A stretch of DNA of 64,000 bases from Mercurialis annua (taxonomy: Eukaryota > Streptophyta > Magnoliopsida > Malpighiales > Euphorbiaceae). Both the position numbers and the translations under genes were made by a program. Under the pieces are notes generated by a model. That model had not been told where the DNA came from. It saw only the letters and a list, made by a program, of their open reading frames with translations, and made no database searches. This document shows positions 11,029-23,910 of this stretch, piece by piece. The DNA lies in contig NC_065576.1 of the NCBI RefSeq assembly GCF_937616625.2, forward strand, positions 34,932,628-34,996,627, given 5' to 3'. How positions within the stretch are numbered: the stretch's first letter is position 1; each line of letters starts with the position of its first letter.

Positions 11029-11883
11029 TTTTAAAATTTAATCATGTTTTACCCAAGGTTATAAATTTGGTATGATATCAATTTTAAAACTAGACTTTCG
11101 ATTATCGTTTTGATTGCTAAATTGCTAATTGATTGTATTATTTTAAATCTGAATAATAATAATATAACTTTATTTATAATTGGCTTGGTATAAATAATTA
11201 TACTATAAAAACGATAATTATTTTATAACTTAAATTCATATAATTACTTGGGTGATTATTGTTTAATTTAAACTTTGGCTTGATGTGTCAAATTTGGCTA
11301 AATTATAATTTAGCTTTTAAAATTATTTCTTAACTTATTTTATTTAAGTAATTGAATTGTGACTTTTGTTACTTGTATCTTAAGCTAGTGCATTCCATTT
11401 TTATCAAATTGTTATTTTGGAATTATAAACTACGGTTTATATTTTTGATAAAATATTTGGGTCGGGTTAGACTTGGGTCGCCCGACATGTGAGGTTAGCT
11501 TGGTAGTTATTGGTAACTCGGCCAACCCACTGTTTGAAAATTTATATGATTTAATATTTAATAATTATTTAAATACTGTTTTCCGAAATGGATTTTAAAG
11601 CAGGAAATCAATAGACTTGTATTATTTTTGGGCATTTTAATTTATTTGAGTACTGTGTTACTCTATGTGGCTATTCCTTGATATATAAATTGTGATCCTA
11701 TGTGGTGTCTAATACTGTCTAGAGTTAGGATCCATTTTAATAAATATTTACATTTGTTTAGACTCGTCGACTGTTCGTGATTCGGAGAAGAACCATGATT
11801 AGTTGCTTGCCAGTTGTCACGGGATAGCAAGCAGTGAATTTATATTTACTATTTACCACTTTATTAAGTAAATTATTATTTTG

Positions 11884-11884
<1 letters not shown>

Positions 11885-11933
<49 letters not shown>
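11885..11933. repeat. (TA)n microsatellite
   Basis: About 48 bp of alternating TA within the inverted solo LTR. A shorter TA run occupies the corresponding place in the related LTRs. Confidence 0.95.
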
Positions 11934-11936
<3 letters not shown>

Positions 11937-13916
11937 TATTTCGAACTATTTTCTTATTATGACTTTTAGTCGGAACATGCTACTTAATGGGCATCATTAG
12001 TATTGTGTGCGCACCGGTAATGATCTGGGTAAGGTATATTGTGATTTGGGGTAACTTGGTGGAAACCTAGTTCTTGGGACCCAATAGAGTAACTCGGTGT
12101 AGCTCAGCTCTCGGGACTCTGGTTATGGATTAAGTGCGGTCGGTGGTAACTCGGTGTAGCTCGGCTCTCGGGATCAGGCCTTTTGGATTAAAGTATACAA
12201 ATTAGAATATTGTGGTTTAGGGTTCCAACTATTAATCGTAATGCCTATATAAAATGTTTTAACTATTTTAAAGGTTTTCCACTTAATAAATGTAAATAGT
12301 GGTATGAACTCATCTCAGTATATCTGACCCCGTTGTTTTCCCCATTTTCCAGGTTTATGATTTTGAGCGAGTTAACTGGTCTCCGATTCTTTATTTTTCC
12401 TCTGAGGTTTTTCTTTATTTTAATAAAGTTGTCAAACTGATTTCATTCTTAGACCGCAGTAGTAAGTAGAAGTCTTTATTATTCTAGTATGTTGTCGTAT
12501 TGGTCCGACTGATTTTATTATTGTTTTGGCATTATATTGCTAACTCTGGTTTTATCATTTTTTCCATGTTTGGAGACTCAGAGTTGTCTGAGAAATTATT
12601 ATTTAACTGTTGATATTATGAACTGTTAGAATTAGGTTGGAGTCTCGGTTGCCCCCCGAGCAGTGGTTTTCTTGCAGGTTTACGTGTTTGAATATTATCC
12701 ATAAGGCTAGCTATGGAATTTGGTACTACAATATCCATACTCTAGCGCCGGTCGCAATCCTTGAATTTGGATCGTGACAGCCACTGATCCTAACCATTTA
12801 AACATAATACTAATCATCTTAAAACAGTAGGTACACCAACTCATACCATTTAAGCGATTGCAGCACTTTGAAAAAACATGAATTCACCATTTATGCAATT
12901 TCGGCTAAAAAAATCGAGAACATGCCAAAGGTATTGATACAACCAATATGATAAGATCATAAACATAAAACCTCCATACATATCATACCAATCAGTAGCC
13001 TAAGCACTACATCTCGATTTCATGGATTTAAACCACCGAAACCATTAGAATGCACAAATCGCTAGAGACATCCTAATACTGATAAACCATGTCCAAATGC
13101 TATCAAACTATATTACATCAGAATATACATACCCACAACATAATTTTAATCATACAACTCAGATATAAGAACATGGCATAGCAATGGCAAATATACACAA
13201 TAATGAAACCATATCATGAGGACAAGAAGCCATTACCCAAATATGAAAAATGATATGATGATGGATGTTTTGAACCAAGGTATGAAGATATAGAAATTCA
13301 ATTGATTCACCCAACCACTAACAAAGAACACGCACGTACAAATCGCTTAAATCTTGCGAAAGGAATGCAAAATCACCCTCAAAGCGTAATAAATCGCACC
13401 CGTACTTGTTAGAACGAAGGAATAATCTATTTTCACTGTGTTTTGTCGCTTTTGGGGTTTGGGTTTGAAATAGAGGCTAGTGTTACAAGTTAGGGGGTCT
13501 ATCTATAGACTCCCACGGGCTTTGCATGGGCTTCGATTAAAGCCCAACAGATTAATAGTTATTTTTAAAGTTAGAAGCCTGCAAATAAAATATTAAACTT
13601 ACATGATTTTAATAAATCCTTTCAGAAACAACATATCCAAATAGGGACCCGATCTGAGATTACAATTGGGAGATATCAACGTTTTACTAAAACAAGGCTT
13701 ATTTGGAAAACACTCGAACACTGTTTCGATAAATACCCAAAAACAAATCGAATCAACCTCGAACACATAAGGGCTCAAGGTATACATTTGAGACATTCAA
13801 AACAACACTACCAAGTTATCACAAGTGTTACTTCCAACATATAACAATCCAGAATCAAGTCGTAAACATAATAAGAATATGCCAAAATGCAAAAGAACAC
13901 GGGGTATTACATTCAC

Positions 13917-14238
13917 CTTTTGTTTAGTCGTAGAGAGCAGTCTTTCATGATCAAGCTTGACTTCAAAAAAGCGTTTGATTCGATTTCTTGGGAATTTATT
14001 CTTAAGATGCTTACTCGGATGAATTTTGATAATTCTTAGTCAAATTGAATTTCTTCATGTTTTAATTTTTCTAAGCTCTCTGTTCTTATTAATGGGTGTC
14101 CTTCAGATAATTATTTTATGGGCAAGGGAGTTAGACAAGGAGATTCCCTTTCTCCTATGCTTTCTGTCATATCAGTGGAAGGTTTGCGAGCCATTTTTCA
14201 AGTGCTACTTCTAAAGGGTTGATTAATGGCATTCCAGT
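13917..14238 (+). pseudogene. LINE reverse transcriptase fragment, piece 2 of 3
   Basis: Resumes the frame broken at 7548. It encodes SSLMIKLDFKKAFDSISWEF (minor changes), the first catalytic Asp region of the RT, then a VLINGCPSDNYF-like strand and GVRQGDSLSPML, the box preceding the YADD motif. A frameshift or stop near 14035 and later small indels make it non-functional. It ends at the CCAGT duplication (14234-14238) where the next solo LTR was inserted, and continues at 27740. Confidence 0.85.
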
Positions 14239-15636
14239 TGTCACGACCCAATCTCATGGGCCGAGACCGGCGCTATAGAATGGGAGTGGTAGCTCCGAAA
14301 CCCGTAGCAAGCCTAAAAACGTAAATAAATTTTTCGCAAACATCACATATCATGCATGACATACAGAAACACGTGTCATGCTGAAAACATGCCAGGCTAT
14401 ACATTATCCTCTGGCAATCACAAACGGTAGAACGCAGCATACATTATATATATAAACATAAGTTTAAAAACATCAGAGTAATATTCACAGAAACCATTTG
14501 ATACAAAATAGACACAAACACTTATCTACTGCAGCTCTAGAAGTAAAGTACTGTTTCTTTACAAACTTTCAGAAATATCAGACTTCTGAAAGAAGGATAG
14601 AAATCCGTTGTTTCAAAGTTCTTTTTCACATGAGAGGGAAAAGTGTGAGGGGTCAGTATACGGGAATATACTGAGTGAGTTCATATATTTACTAATAAGT
14701 ATTCATATAAAACATAAAACAATGCAATGGTGCTTAAATCACGTGTAGCCAAGTACAAGTTCCGATTGAAACCTTAATCCTCGAACATGCCAAACGTATA
14801 TAATCAATTCAAAGTGATCCAAAGGGTCCGGCTCCGAGATAACTCAACCGCGTCAGCCGCGACCAACCTCTTAATCCCAAGTTGTGGGCCTCGGAATAAC
14901 TCAACCGAGTTCAACCCACTAGATACAGGTCTCGGGATAACTCAACCGAGTTCAACCTCGTATCTACTATTCATATATCCAACTTTCATATTCGTATTCA
15001 TAATCAAGTTCACAGCTGTAATAAATCAAAATTGGTAATCACGCAGTCCTATTGCCGCCCAATAGGTAGCACGTTCCATCAGATCAATACTGGTTTTAAA
15101 CCAACGTGTATGTAGTTCATATAAAGAATTTGCATTAAAAACATTCAAATCAAACATAAAGCAATATAAAATATTTGCTTGTGTAAATACTTTAAAAGTA
15201 AATTTATATAAACTCACATAAAACGCTATCCAAAAATACTTCGGTGCTCAGAAACGTCAAGCTTCCCGAGCTCCTGGTCCAGCTGCTTCTTGCCTCGCCG
15301 GATCTAAAACGATTTCAAAATAATTGACTCATATCAGAATCATATTCTAGGATTGTCTCTAGACTCGAGACACGACATATAAAACTTATCGATTATCGTG
15401 CTCTCACGTGTTCAATCCCGACAAACGGTTTCTAACTCGGTTTTTGTTCATATTTCTCTTCTGAATCGATTCTCGTTTAACCTCTTTAGGTCAAATAACT
15501 CGAACTAATCGATAAAATAATCAATTTTGATAACACTACGCTAAAACGGGGCAAGATTTGAAAATAAAACGATCGGGCAAGTCACTGTACGGGCGCACGT
15601 CTGACTGTGCGCTCGCACAGTAGACTGTGCGTTCGC

Positions 15637-18491
15637 TGTCACGACCCATTTTCATGAATCGTAACCAGCGCTAGGGCATGGGTAATGTAGTACCAACACC
15701 CGTAGCTAGCCTTCCTTATAACATACAATTCAATTAAACCTGCAGAAAACCAATGCTCGGGGGCAACCGAGGCTTCAACCCAATTCTAGCAGTTATAATA
15801 TTCAACAAATTATATAACATGCTTATCCAATTTTGAGTCTAAAAATAGGCATAACATAAATCAGTGTAAATAATATAACATACCATAGCAATATAACTAG
15901 TCGGACCAATCCGACAAACAACGGTAATAATAATAAAGACGTCTAGTCAACTACTGCGGTCTAAGAATAAAATAGTTTGATAGTTCTACTAAAATAAATG
16001 GAACCGCCGAGGAAAAATAAATGCGGAGATCACCAGACTCTCTCAAATCATAACCCTGGAAAAAATTGGGAAAACAACAGGGTCAGATATACTGAGATGA
16101 GTTTATAACCACTATTTACATTTATCAAGTGGAAAACCTTTAAAACCGTTTAAAACATTTAATAACGATATTACGAATAATAGTTGGAACCCTAATCCAT
16201 AATTCTAAATAAATAACATAATCCAATAGGCCTGGTCTCGAGAGCTGAGCTACACCGAGTTACCACTAACCACACTTTACCATATCCAGAGTCCCGAGAG
16301 CTGTGCTACACCGAGTTACTTTATTTGGTCCCGAGAGCTATGCTCACACCGAGTTTCCACATTACCATAAATACATTACCCAGATCATTACCAGTGCGCA
16401 CGCGGTCCTAATGATGCCCATTAGGTAGCATGTTCCAACTAATAGCCATAATATAAAAACAGTTCGAAATATACATACAATATATATATTTAATATTAAA
16501 ATAACAATTTACTTAATAAAGCAGTAAATAGTAAGTACAAACTCACAGCTTGCTAATCCACGTGATAACTGCCAAGCAACTAATCCTGGTTCGCCTATGA
16601 AGCACGAACATTAGTCGGGTCTAAACAATATAAAATAATTATTAAAAACAGACCCTAACTCTAGAGAGTACTAGACACCACATAGGACTAGCACAAATAA
16701 CACGTCGGAACTAAATCATCCAGAACAACACAAAAATACCCAATAGGTAATAAAGCCCAAATAATATAAGTCTATTGAGTTCTTGCTTAAGATCCGATTA
16801 ACAAATACTATTTAATAATCTTTAAATAATAATAAATTTTCAAATAGTGGATTAGCCGAGTTACCGATAACTACCAAGCTAATCTCACTTGTCGGTTGAC
16901 CCAAGTCTAACCCGACTCAAAACGCTTATTAAATATAAAACCGAGTTTATATTTATAAAATAATTTAATAAAATAATAATCCATTTTAAAAGCAGAACTC
17001 AATTACTTCTATTTCAAGTAACCCAAGTTACAACCCAAAAATATAATCATTTTAAGTTTATAAAAATTTAGGGACTAAACTGTACTTTAGCCAATTAGGG
17101 ACTAAAATGTACTTTAGCCAACTTTATGTTTAAAATTAAATTGGTTACTTTTGTTTATAATTAAAACAAAATATAAAGTTATTCATCGAAAGTTTACTTA
17201 ATTGAGTTATAAAACGTTTACTTTGATATCCGAAACCCAATATAATTACCCGAGTAATTATGTTAACTTAATTGTAAAATAACCATAACTTATAAGTTTA
17301 CAAATCAACTCAGAACCATTGTAAAAGTTATTATTAAGAATAATGCTAAAGTTAAACTTTGATCATTCATTTGGTATAAGTAAAACATATTGGTGATGAA
17401 AATGGTCAATTTACCATCCCCTACATTTAAATTAAGCAAACCCGCCTAAGCCATGAATTCGGTTTGCAGAATTCATGAAGCCATCCAACACTCCATTTTT
17501 CTAATCAATCCATTATTAATTATCAATCCGAAAACTACATGTAACATCACCAATACAACCTTAGACATCAAACACCAAGAATCCATCAAGAATGTTAACT
17601 GCCGAATCTTATTCATCCCAAACACGAAGAACAATTATGGAACAATGGATTGATACTCATTGAAGGCTTAAACTAACAACAACCCAAGAGATTCATAACC
17701 ATTAACAAGCAAAATCATGGCCAAAAGAAAAAGACTAAATCGGCAGCAACCATTTATCTCAAGAACAGTTAAAGCAATTCTAAAACGGAAACCGTACGGC
17801 GAATGGAATGAGATCGATAGCGTACCGTTCAACAAAAATGAGGTGGGGGATCGAAGGCACACGAGTCTAGAACGTCTGAAAACAAACGATATTGATTTCG
17901 ATCTAGAAACGAGAGAGAACGACTCAAATTACGGAAGTGCTGTTTAAAGCTAAAACTGAAAACAATGGAGTTATGAACTTACCGGAACAGCAGAGTTTGG
18001 ATGATGATTTCGGCTTCGTTTCTCAGCGAATGAACAAGGGAATGGAGGCTAGGGTTTGTTTGTAGTATGGAGAAGAGATTAGGGTTAAATTAAAACGTTA
18101 ATATAGTAAGGAATAAGAGATACGAAGGTCCGTAATACCCCTCACGTAAGGGTTCTGCTGGTCTCGAACGAGACCAGCAGAATTTGTTGAGTTCTCGTTC
18201 GAGAACTGTAATTCTCGAACGAGACTCAGCCCAAAAAGCTTGTGTCTCGTTCGAGAATTCTAATTCTCGAACGAGACCCAACGAATATGGGTCAGGTCTC
18301 TTTCGAGACCTGATTCAAGGGCAGTGGTTCAACCTTTTGGTTGAACCACAAAGTGATAGGAACCAAATGCGAACCCGAAAAATGGAATCGAACCAAAAGA
18401 ATTTAATTACGAACTTAATCGTCACCCGAAAAACTCAAGTTGTTTCCGAAAACACCTTTAGAAAAATTTAAAATTTTTCCGGGATATTACA
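15637..18491 (-). repeat. 3' LTR of the Tekay-like element
   Basis: A 2,855-bp LTR from TGTCACGACCC to GGGATATTACA. It contains three tandem copies of a roughly 55-bp unit with the words CCCGAGAGCTGTGCTACACCGAGTTAC (spaced over 16208-16360), AT-rich middle sequence, and a quasi-palindrome array at 18155-18349. Small ORFs in it are conserved with the other LTR only because the LTRs are near identical. Confidence 0.93.
18155..18349. repeat. Quasi-palindrome array (TCTCG-TT-CGAGA type) in 3' LTR
   Basis: An arm pair CTGCTGGTCTCG and CGAGACCAGCAG (18155-18166, 18169-18180) is separated by AA. Further inverted repeats built on TCTCG-TT-CGAGA and TCTCG-AA-CGAGA follow up to about 18312. The last is an 11-bp-arm hairpin, GTGGTTCAACC with its complement, at 18324-18349. 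Confidence 0.9.
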
Positions 18492-18512
18492 TTCTCCCCA
18501 ACTAATTATAAA
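18492..18512 (-). other. Polypurine tract of the Tekay-like element
   Basis: Immediately inside the 3' LTR, the minus strand reads GTTGGGGAGAA directly before TGTAATATCC. This is the expected position and composition for the plus-strand primer. Confidence 0.7.
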
Positions 18513-18608
18513 TTCGTCCTCGAATTTGACACGACAAACAATTAACACCAGAATAACACGTATACAAATAACAACTATAGCAATCATGTAAAAACAAAGC
18601 ATCGCACC

Positions 18609-19870
18609 TCACGGAAAAAGAAAAGGGTAGCGATTTCGCATATCCGACTCGGTCTCCCAAGTGCACTCCTCTACAGAATGATTGCGCCAGAGAACTTTGA
18701 CCATCGGAATCTCCTTGTTCCGCAATTTACGCACTTGCGTATCAACAATCTCAACTGGTTGTTCCTCATAGGATAACTCTTGGTCAATCTCAACACTTTG
18801 GGGCACAATCACGTGCGAAGGATCAGAAATGCACTTTCTCAACATAGAAACATGAAACACAGGATGTACTAACGACATGTCTGGCGGCAGAACCAGACGA
18901 TAAGCCACATCTCCAATCCTCCCTGAAATCTCGTAAGGACCAATATACCTCGGTGCCAACTTTCCCTTGACACCAAAACGAACCACGCCTTTCATAGGCG
19001 AAACCCGAAGAAACACGAAATCACCAACATGAAACTCAATGTCTTTCCTCTTCGGATCAGCATAACTCTTATGCTGACTAAAAGCAGTCTCTAACCTCTG
19101 TTTGATCAACGACACCTTCTCTGAGGTAATCTGAATAATCTCTGCTCCCGAGAGTTTACGCTCTCCAACCTTCTCCCAACAGATAGGAGATCTACACTTG
19201 TGCCCGTACAAAGCCTCATATGGCGCCATCTCGATACTCGCGTGGTAACTGTTGTTGTAAGAAAACTCAATCAACAGCAAATGAGTATCCCAGCTATCCT
19301 GAAAATCGAGAACACACATCCTGAGCATATCCTCCAATGTCTGAATAGTCCTCTCAGACTGACCGTCAGTCTGAGGATGAAAAGCTGTACTGAAATCCAA
19401 CCGAGAACCCAAGGATTCCTATAATGCTTTCCAGAACCTCGAAGTAAACACAGAACCTCTGTCTGAAACAATAGAAACCGGTATACCATGCAAACTGACA
19501 ATCATGTCGATATACAACTGAGCCAACCTCGAAGCAGTATACGAAACCTTGATCGGAAGGAAATGAGCTGACTTGGTCATACGGTCAACTATCACCCAGA
19601 TGGAATCGTACTCCTGTCGAGTACGTGGTAAACCAACCACAAAATCCATAGCAATCCGCTCCCACTTCCACTCTGGAATAAGTAGTGGCTGTAGATAGCC
19701 AAAAGGTCTCTGATGCTCCAGCTTCACCTGCTGGCAAGTCAGACTCTTAGAAACATACTCAGCGACATCCTTCTTCATCCCGCTCCACCAGTAGGTACCC
19801 TTAAGATCATGGTACATCTTAGTAGAACCCGGATGAACACTATAAGCAGATTTGTGCGCTTCTTCCAGAA
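18609..19870 (-). pseudogene. Integrase and chromodomain of the Tekay-like element
   Basis: The N-terminal zinc domain has His (SVHPG) and His (MYHDLK), but the third ligand is Ser: YVSKSLTC where family members have Cys, so metal binding is doubtful. Catalytic Asp residues lie in AMDFVVG and VSDRGS. A TAG at 19419-19421 follows FWKAL, after which the Glu region TDGQSERTIQTLEDML continues. Next come the GPYEI (GPY/F) module and a C-terminal chromodomain ending in RNRYPFLFP. The chromodomain of this lineage steers insertion toward heterochromatin (family knowledge), in keeping with the nested neighbourhood. Confidence 0.9.
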
Positions 19871-20171
19871 TCTGGTCCCTCAAACCATCTGAATCTGGAA
19901 CACACAATCTCGAACCATGTCTCAGAACACCATCCACAAAAGTAAACTCAGAATTACCGTCCTGCTGAATCTCCTCAATAATCCGTTTCAACTGTGGATC
20001 CTCAGCTTGTAAAGCTTTGATCCGATCAATCAAAACGGGTTGCACTTGTAACTGTGCCAACAAACAACCAGCATGAGAAACCTGAAAAGCATATCCTGAA
20101 GCTATCAAACCGTGCCACTCTCTAATCATGGGTCTACGCCCAACCTCAGAAATATGAGCCAAACTGCCCGA

Positions 20172-21590
20172 AGACTTGCGACTTAACGCATCGGCTACCA
20201 CATTAGCCTTACCAGGATGGTACTGAATAGTACAATCGTAGTCTTTCAGCAAATCTAACCACCTCCTCTGTCTCAAGTTCAACTCTCTCTGATCAAAGAT
20301 ATACTTCAGACTCTTATGATCAATGAAAATCTCACAAGTAGCACCATACAAGTAATGCCTCCAAATTTTCAGCGCAAAAACCACAACTGCCAACTCTAAA
20401 TCATGAGTAGGGTAATTCACCTCATGCTTCTTCAACTGTCTGGAAGCATAGGCAATCACCTGTCCATGCTGCATCAGAACGCAACCCAAACCAATCCGAG
20501 ACGCATCACAATACACTGTGAAACCGTCAATGCCAGAAGGCATTGTCAAAACCGGAGCTGTAGTCAAAATCTCATTGAGCTTCTCAAAGCTCACCTCGCA
20601 CTTGTCAGTCCACTCAAACTTAACACCCTTATGTGTCAGCTTAGTCATTAGTGGAGATATTCTGGAGAAATCTTGCACGAACCGACGATAGTAGCCAGCT
20701 AAACCAAGAAAACTTCTGATCTCGGTAACTGACCTCGGCCTCTGCCAATCCATAACCGCCTCAATCTTCTTCGGATCAACCTTGATCCCATCTTTCGACA
20801 CTACGTGTCCTAGAAAGTTAACCTGATCCAACCAGAACTCACATTTTGAGAACTTAGCATACAACTGATGCTCACGCAACGTCTGTAGTATAGTCCTCAA
20901 ATGATAAGTATGTTCCTCCTCACTCCGAGAATAGACCAAAATGTCATCAATGAAAACGATAACGAATTGATCTAAAAACGGCTTGAACACTCTGTTCATC
21001 ATATCCATAAACGCTGCTGGTGCGTTCGTCAGACCAAAAGACATAACCAGAAACTCAAAATGCCCATAATGAGTCCGAAAAACAGTCTTAGGCACATCTA
21101 CATCACGGATCCGAAGTTGATGATACCCAGACCTCAAATCAATCTTGGAGAAACACTTCGCACCCTGCAACTGGTCAAACAAATCATCGATGCGAGGAAG
21201 AGGATATCTGTTCTTGACAGTAGTCTTGTTCAACTGCCTGTAGTCGATACACAGTCGAAAGGAACCGTCTTTCTTCTTCACAAACAGAACTGGAGCACCC
21301 TATGGAGAAGTACTCGGTCTGATGAATCCGCTATCCAATAACTCTTGTAACTGACCCTTCAAATCCTTCAGCTCTGCAGGAGCCATCTGATACGGCGGTA
21401 TCAAAATCGGAGCTGTACCAGAAACCATATCAATGCAAAACTCAATCTTACGGTCAGGTGGTAATCCAGGCAATTCCTCTGGAAACACATCAGTGAACTC
21501 ATTCACTATCGGAACACTATGCATATCACCACTATCAGCCTCTAAATCACGAACCACAGCAAGGAAACCCTGGCAACCCTTGCCTAACAT
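20172..21590 (-). pseudogene. Reverse transcriptase and RNase H of the Tekay-like element
   Basis: The RT linker includes [16 protein letters not shown] and [16 protein letters not shown]. It then breaks at the TAG at 21300 (family: [15 protein letters not shown]). The rest is continuous: [43 protein letters not shown] and the FIDD catalytic box near 20945. RNase H follows at about 20172-20534, with catalytic positions [21 protein letters not shown] and VVADALSR. Apart from the single TAG, the RT-RNase H module has no visible damage. Confidence 0.92.
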
Positions 21591-22068
21591 TCGCTTCGCC
21601 TTGTGGCGGAAATAAGATTCTTAGGTGTCTCCGCCTTTTCTCCCTGAAAGAAAAAGGTAGATCACCTGGAATCCTGAACTCGACTGACTTCCCTCGACAG
21701 TAAATAGAAGCAAAGTGGCGTGACAACCAATCCATCCCCAAGATGACATCAAAAGAAAGAACGTCAAGCACAATTAAATCAGCACATAATTCTCTACCCC
21801 GAATAACCACTGGACAAGAAGGATAAACGACGTCCACTACTACACCTTCAGACATAGGTGTAGACACAGCTAGAGGTTCACTCAAAACAGATGGTGCAAT
21901 ACCCAACTTTCCCACAAAACAAGTAGAAACAAACGAATGGGTTGCACCCGCATCAAATAACACCAAAGCACCAGTAAAAGAAATCGGAATGGTACCTTGC
22001 ACCACAGCGTTTGATGCACGCGCATCCTGAGGAGTAAGTGTGAACACTCTGGCATGACCCTGCGGCTG
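21547..22068 (-). pseudogene. Aspartic protease region of the Tekay-like element
   Basis: It follows the gag stop in frame. The catalytic box reads LVLFDAGATHSFVS, within the usual RVP_2 fold, with a later ILGMDWLSRH motif. The frame is lost at about 21600, where the text changes from FREK to an unrelated run before the next domain frame picks up at [13 protein letters not shown]. In plants this domain cleaves the polyprotein within the particle (family knowledge). Confidence 0.85.
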
Positions 22069-23585
22069 CTACTGCAAACTCTGCCCAGTACCATAACTGT
22101 TGGAACCTCTGCCACCGTTACCACGGCCACCAAAACCTCTGCCACCAGAACCTTGGCCCCGCTGGCCACCAAAAGATGCTGCAGGTTGAGAATACCCTAC
22201 AGACTGTGTAAATGCAAGTCTCTGCTGCTGGTAAGACGACAGCGCCACACTGGAGTTAGACATCTGATGCCCAGATGTCGGAAACTCCCTAGAGAAATGA
22301 CCCGGCTGGCCACGAGAAAAACAACCTCCAGGAGCTAACTGGCACTGTCTATAGTGCCTGCGTCTGCAATTTTGGCAGAACGGAATGTTCGATCCACCAC
22401 TGTACCCGCATCCTGAACCACGGTTACTACAACTGCTACTAGAATTGTACGGAGCACTCCTAGTACTATGCCTCCCCTTGTTGTGAGTACGGAGACTCCT
22501 CCTATTGGCCTGAGAAGAGCCACTGTAGTAATTTCCACAACCATGCTGCGCTGGGGCCTGTTGCCCCCCACTAGGAAGATCACTCTTTCCCTTCTGATTC
22601 TGGAAAGGGTCAGAGATCGTCCCAAACTGAATCAATAAATTCTCCATCCGTCGAGCACTATCCACTACTCGAGCGAACTCCATGTCTGTCCCTATCAGCA
22701 AAGGAAGATATTCCGAGCCTAAACCCCTAACATAGCGGTCGTTCACTCGCCCTCGATCACCCTATAGATCTGTAGCAAACCGCCCCAAACGGACAAACTC
22801 TGTATTGTAGTCTGTCACTGATCTATCCCCTTTCTTCAAATTTAGCAGCTTTTCTCTGAAATTCTCAGTAACAGAGAAGGGTAGATAGTAACCTCTGAAC
22901 CTGTTCAAAAATCAGCCCAAGACAATGTAGCCATCTCTGGCCTGATGTTATCGTGAAACAAGTCCTTAGCTGGACCCTTCAGCGACATCTCCACAAGCAT
23001 CACTGATTGACGATCAGTAGCTTGAATCCTATGACTGTTGTACTCAAACTCCTCCAAAAAGTCAAGAGCATCCCCTGTGCCATCAAATGAAGTCGGAGCC
23101 AACTTCGTGTAGGTCATCACTATCTCTCTGGCTGTCCGAATATGATCGACACCAGCAAGTCCACCCATACCAGCTACAACACCAGCCTGAGGTTGCTATT
23201 GCTGCGCTAACTGACCCAGTACAGTACACTGATTCTGCAGAAGAGCTTGGTTATTCTGCATCTCGACAATCCCAGCCAAGAAAGTAGTGAAGTCGAACGC
23301 CTGCATATTCGGTGCATGTTGCACCTCCGGTGCCTGCTGCACATTCGGTGCCTGCTGCACATTTGGTGCCTGAACACCTGCTGCACCACGTCCTCTAGCT
23401 CCACCTCTACCAGCACCAGCTCCTCTGCCTCTACCTCTACCTTTGCCAGCACCTCTACCTGTACCACGTCCAGCATTTACCTGAACTGGTGGTACGTTCT
23501 GATCGACTTTCATGGAAATCGCATCATCAGCCTCAGCTTCTTGCTCTGCCGCATCACGAGCACGAGTACGAACAACGTTGTCCAT
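22069..23585 (-). pseudogene. gag region of the Tekay-like element
   Basis: It starts MDNVVRTRARDAAEQEAEAD, then a Gly-Arg-rich basic stretch (GRGxGRGxG) and a Pro/Gln repeat (NVQQAP units) typical of the variable N-terminus. The retrotransposon gag core follows (TSFDGTGDALDFLEEFE; later NDRYVRGLGSEYLPLL). A Gly/Ser-rich tail carries two knuckles: CQNCRRRHYRQC, and a second one in which Cys 2 and Cys 4 are replaced by Arg and Phe (CFSRGQPGHFSREF). There are TAG codons at 23196, 22762 and 22069 and a 1-nt frameshift near 22905. Gag would form the virus-like particle in the cytoplasm; this copy cannot make a full one without suppression. Confidence 0.88.
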
Positions 23586-23910
23586 ATCCTAAGGATTGAA
23601 CAAAAACAATTTAAATAGCACAGAATTCATACCCAAGTATGAAACAAACAAGTAACGATTAGGATTTCCCGAGAAATCAATAGCAAAAAAGTATTCACCC
23701 AAGTGAAATAACATTAAAAATTAACAGCATCAAATCAACATATAATGACTGACTCGACGCAATCCTATTGGTGTAGCCAGAATATTTTCAAATCAAACGA
23801 TGACGTTTTTAAAGACATGACAAAAACCTAAATCCGCAGTATTTCCTAAGACACAACCATACTTAACAGAGTAAACACATAGCAAGCAAATGGCCTTGGT
23901 TTGAAACCAA

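Larger units (their letters stand above)
9451..12779 (+). mobile_element. Solo LTR in inverted orientation nested in another solo LTR
   Basis: Read on the minus strand this starts at 12779 with TGTCACGATCC, followed by the GCGACCGGCGCTAG, CCATAGCTAGCC and GCTCGGGGGGCAACCGA blocks typical of the Tekay-like LTR at 15637. It ends at 9451 with CGCAATATCCC on the plus strand (expected TGTAATATCCC). The flanks are ACCAC (9446-9450) and GCCAC (12780-12784), a 5-bp duplication with one mismatch. It contains the ACTCGGTGTAGCTC repeats near 12090-12180 seen in the other LTRs. Excluding the nested MITE it is about 3.0 kb. It carries no coding capacity. Confidence 0.78.
7549..13911 (-). mobile_element. 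Solo LTR (TGTCACGA family), interrupted, TSD TTCAC
   Basis: It begins TATCACGATCC at 7549 (TG changed to TA) and ends GGGGTATTACA at 13911. Flanking 5-bp duplications TTCAC sit at 7544-7548 and 13912-13916. Its own sequence is 7549-9450 plus 12785-13911, about 3.03 kb. The layout (CACTTATTAAGTGxxAA, AACAxxTTTACTTAATAAA, TACTAGACACCACATA blocks) is shared with the LTRs of the Tekay-like element at 15637-26781. The minus label means retroelement sense, taken from that relative. No internal domain is present, so it arose by LTR-LTR recombination. It sits inside the LINE RT. Confidence 0.85.
18609..23585 (-). pseudogene. Tekay-like gag-pol polyprotein, inactivated
   Basis: One original reading frame from the ATG at 23583-23585 to the stop at 18609 can be followed through gag, protease, RT, RNase H, integrase and chromodomain. 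It is interrupted by TAG codons at 23196-23198, 22762-22764, 22069-22071, 21300-21302 and 19419-19421. There is also a 1-nt loss near 22905 and a frame change between protease and RT (about 21550-21620). Four TAGs sit where family members have Gln (CAG) and one where they have Trp (TGG), so each can be explained by a single transition. Domains are listed separately. Confidence 0.9.
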
